This document shows, piece by piece, positions 62,458 to 64,000 of a DNA stretch of 64,000 nucleotides. Made by a program: the position numbers and the translations under genes. Source of the DNA: Pseudomonas sp. PA27(2017) (GTDB lineage: Bacteria > Pseudomonadota > Gammaproteobacteria > Pseudomonadales > Pseudomonadaceae); NCBI RefSeq assembly GCF_001945445.1, contig NZ_MSXW01000061.1, positions 441,346-505,345 on the forward strand. The letters run 5' to 3'. Each line of letters starts with the position of its first letter. Position 1 is the stretch's first letter. Under the pieces are notes generated by a model. That model searched no databases, was not told where the DNA came from, and saw only the letters and a program-made list of their open reading frames with translations.

Positions 62458-63174
62458 CTACCATAAACGCCACCATTGCTTTTTTTTGCAAGTTGCTTTG
62501 TTCTGCGTTGGAGGCTCGGGCGGGGGATGCTTCTGTTCAATTGCCCGATGCCAGTACCAATTGTTCTTTCCCAAATATGCCGCATCTAAAGCTCTGGATG
62601 ATCCTAGGCGGGCTTGATGATTTAGCTCGCCGAAGGGTAAAGAATAAAAGTCATGTGCAGGGTATGCCGGAAAGTATTCATTAAAAAACGATAAATGCTT
62701 AATTAGCTCTATTGAGCCAGAAGGATCGCGTAAACATTTTGCGAATTTTTCAGCTTCTTCCAATGGATCATTCATAAAGAAAACATCTATCGGGTTAAGC
62801 ACTAAGTATGGCAGGGGAAGGTCTACGAGACCTCTACAGGCATAATCCCAATAGCCTTCTCCTAGGAGCAAGTCGCCAGTTAGCTCTTGAAATATGTGAA
62901 GGCTTTCCTGAAGATTTTTTTGCGCAGTAGAAACTTCAATCCATGGAAGTTCGAAAATCAATGGTTCAGGTTGGAAGCCATTGTCATGAGGTTCAAGTGG
63001 AATACTGACTTTGTTCAGCTCTGCCCTTCTAAAACAACAAAGCCAAGGAACAGGAATTCTATTAGATGCATCAGCAATTTCAACGAATTCAATGCCCCGC
63101 TTTAAACTATTCAAATGATTCCAAGGATTGGCGTCTGGTGTTGCTGTGTTCCAGATATAAGATCGATTTGCCAT
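62458..63174 (-). CDS. Cassette protein of unknown function, tryptophan-rich
   Basis: The 238-residue protein is not recognised. It is soluble, rich in Trp and Pro, and contains RIPVPWLCCFRRAELNK, GDLLLGEGYWDYACRGL and FFNEYFPAYPAHDFYSLPFG. The tail is basic (KATCKKKQWWRLW). The stop codon lies two bases from attC site 4. ATG 63174 has AGG from the attC core upstream; a TTG two codons earlier is possible. Confidence 0.75.
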   Translation of the reverse strand: MANRSYIWNTATPDANPWNHLNSLKRGIEFVEIADASNRIPVPWLCCFRRAELNKVSIPLEPHDNGFQPEPLIFELPWIEVSTAQKNLQESLHIFQELTGDLLLGEGYWDYACRGLVDLPLPYLVLNPIDVFFMNDPLEEAEKFAKCLRDPSGSIELIKHLSFFNEYFPAYPAHDFYSLPFGELNHQARLGSSRALDAAYLGKNNWYWHRAIEQKHPPPEPPTQNKATCKKKQWWRLW

Positions 63175-63180
63175 TTGCAA

Positions 63181-63255
63181 CCTAACGTTTGGTTAAGGGG
63201 CGGGCTTTAGCCCGTCCCAGAGAGCGAAGCGAATGGTTTGAACCGTTTGTTAGGG
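63181..63255 (-). repeat. attC site 5
   Basis: 75 bp, from CCTAACG to GTTAGGG on the plus strand, with GGGCGGGCTTTAGCCCGTCC in the centre. Confidence 0.92.
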
Positions 63256-63657
63256 AATAGGCCATATTTGACTATTGCTAGTAATAACAGTGGCACCACT
63301 CTGGCTTTCTTCCAATATGTTCGATGGTATGTCGGAGATTCTGTGAGTCGTAACGTAAATATCTTCTAGGGCGTCATCAAAGAATATAAGGTTAAATCTT
63401 TGCATTGTTTCGAAGGCAAATATTCGGAAAGAATTACCATAAACAGGCCGTTCAATGCCTATGCAGAAAATCCCCTCCTGCTCAGTTCCTACAAGATTAG
63501 CTACATCAGCTATTTCGTCAGGAGGGAACGTGACCTCATACCCGCCATCCCCTTTGCCGATCACTCCATAATTAGAAAGGAAATTTATAACTTTTTCAAA
63601 TGGAAGTGGTATTTCCGCGCCTTGTTCAAATTTCTGAAGAAACACAGTGGTACTCAT
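63250..63657 (-). CDS. Cassette protein of unknown function, possibly immunity-type
   Basis: The 135-residue protein begins MSTTVFLQKFEQGAEIPLPF. It has a compact soluble pattern with GDGGYEVTFPPDEIADVANL and MQRFNLIFFDDALEDIYVTT, without a recognised motif. Small acidic soluble cassette proteins of this kind are sometimes immunity proteins of polymorphic toxins; there is no direct evidence here. Its TAA stop (63252-63250) is part of the attC core GTTAGGG. Confidence 0.72.
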   Translation of the reverse strand: MSTTVFLQKFEQGAEIPLPFEKVINFLSNYGVIGKGDGGYEVTFPPDEIADVANLVGTEQEGIFCIGIERPVYGNSFRIFAFETMQRFNLIFFDDALEDIYVTTHRISDIPSNILEESQSGATVITSNSQIWPIP

Positions 63658-63665
63658 GTGTTTTC

Positions 63666-63740
63666 CCTAACGATTAAGCTAAGGGGCCGGCTTCGCCGGC
63701 CCCAGCGAACGGAGTGGGCGCTTTGAGCGCATTGTTAGGT
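63666..63740 (-). repeat. attC site 6, divergent stem
   Basis: 75 bp, from CCTAACG to GTTAGGT. The core ends match sites 1-5, but the inner part is GGGGCCGGCTTCGCCGGCCC, a different stem from the GCTTTAGC type of the other sites. Confidence 0.88.
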
Positions 63741-63744
63741 ATGA

Positions 63745-63984
63745 TTAACACTCATCTCTGAGCCTGTCTTGCGCAGCACGCAAAGTTTCGGCGTAGTTAG
63801 CATCAAATGGGACTGATAAGTGCTTTTCGAAAAGGCAGCATAGGTTCCAAAGCGCTCGCTGCTCCGATTGATCTTCGATAGTTAATTCATCGGTACTGCT
63901 GAATCGCTGCAAGAATTCAAATAGGACAAGTGCTTCGTCAGCTGTGAGAGGAATTAGCACGCTGTCAGATTGCTGGTGGCTCAT
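63745..63984 (-). CDS. Small acidic cassette protein of unknown function
   Basis: The 79-residue protein begins MSHQQSDSVLIPLTADEALV and has two short helices (LFEFLQRFSSTDEL; RALWNLCCLFEKHL). No family was recognised. The stop lies four bases from attC site 6 and the next attC begins nine bases before the start. Confidence 0.7.
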   Translation of the reverse strand: MSHQQSDSVLIPLTADEALVLFEFLQRFSSTDELTIEDQSEQRALWNLCCLFEKHLSVPFDANYAETLRAAQDRLRDEC

Positions 63985-63992
63985 GATGAATG

Positions 63993-64000
63993 CCTAACGT
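63993..64000 (-). repeat. attC site 7, cut by the window edge
   Basis: CCTAACG followed by T, the same first eight bases as sites 3 and 5 share through seven; the rest is outside the window. Confidence 0.7.

Larger units (their letters stand above)
59424..64000 (-). mobile_element. Distal end of a chromosomal integron gene-cassette array
   Basis: Six complete attC sites of exactly 75 bp and the start of a seventh separate seven cassettes. All genes read on the minus strand, each followed by its attC in that direction, so the integrase gene and attI lie beyond 64000 and the array ends at 59424. Five of the sites share nearly the same sequence through their full length, which is the mark of a sedentary chromosomal integron; the sixth has a different stem. 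Cassette genes are AT-rich compared with the core. Confidence 0.93.

Noticed and set aside
62390..62684. Plus-strand open frames across attC site 4
   Set aside because: They run through the attC and the antisense of the 238-residue cassette gene; cassette genes here all read on the minus strand.
59424..64000. Tandem repeats taken for a CRISPR array
   Set aside because: Repeat spacing ranges from about 400 to 1250 bp with genes between, and the ends carry integron core sites, so these are attC sites.

Overview
The window reads as a Pseudomonas chromosome, probably of the P. mendocina / P. alcaligenes / P. stutzeri side of the genus. The evidence is high GC coding sequence, the gene order M48 protease - maeB - ponA | pilMNOPQ - aroK - aroB - damX-like - gltB - gltD - hemE (the order I know from P. 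aeruginosa PA5047 to PA5034), REP-type intergenic repeats, and a chromosomal gene-cassette array whose attC sites resemble those described for those species.

Layout. (1) 1-20.8 kb is conserved core: the end of a periplasmic M48 protease, malic enzyme, PBP1A facing a type IV pilus assembly operon (pilMNOPQ) that runs into shikimate genes and a SPOR-domain protein, then glutamate synthase and uroporphyrinogen decarboxylase. (2) 20.8-49.1 kb is a pigment locus placed where P. aeruginosa has only a few unrelated genes between hemE and its ParA/UspA pair. It has three parts: a dialkylresorcinol pair (darA, darB) with a small coupled protein and a BtrH-like acyltransferase on the plus strand; a compact second type II ketosynthase set on the minus strand (ketosynthase, truncated chain-length-factor-like partner, ACP, hotdog dehydratase, ABC exporter); and a full aryl polyene operon on the minus strand (49.1 down to 31.1 kb) with an aromatic ammonia lyase, a flavin halogenase-like enzyme, a methyltransferase and MMPL/LolA-type export functions. 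Together they suggest a pigment in which an aryl polyene acid is joined to a dialkylresorcinol, as in flexirubins and the Azoarcus xanthomonadin-dialkylresorcinol hybrid. (3) 49.3-59.2 kb is mixed core and accessory: ParA-like ATPase, UspA, TrxC, an alpha/beta hydrolase, a BCCT transporter, an OsmC/YcaO fusion, a ccdAB toxin-antitoxin pair, a ComJ-like protein and a GFA-family protein. (4) 59.4 kb to the right edge is the distal end of a chromosomal integron: six complete attC sites, each exactly 75 bp, plus the start of a seventh, separating seven AT-rich cassettes whose genes all read on the minus strand. The integrase and attI must lie beyond position 64000.

The most interesting parts are the hybrid pigment locus with its second ketosynthase module, and the cassette array, which carries a three-gene cassette (membrane protein, unknown protein, minimal nucleotidyltransferase), a HEPN-like protein and an orphan barstar at the array end. 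No tRNA, rRNA, CRISPR or insertion sequence was seen.
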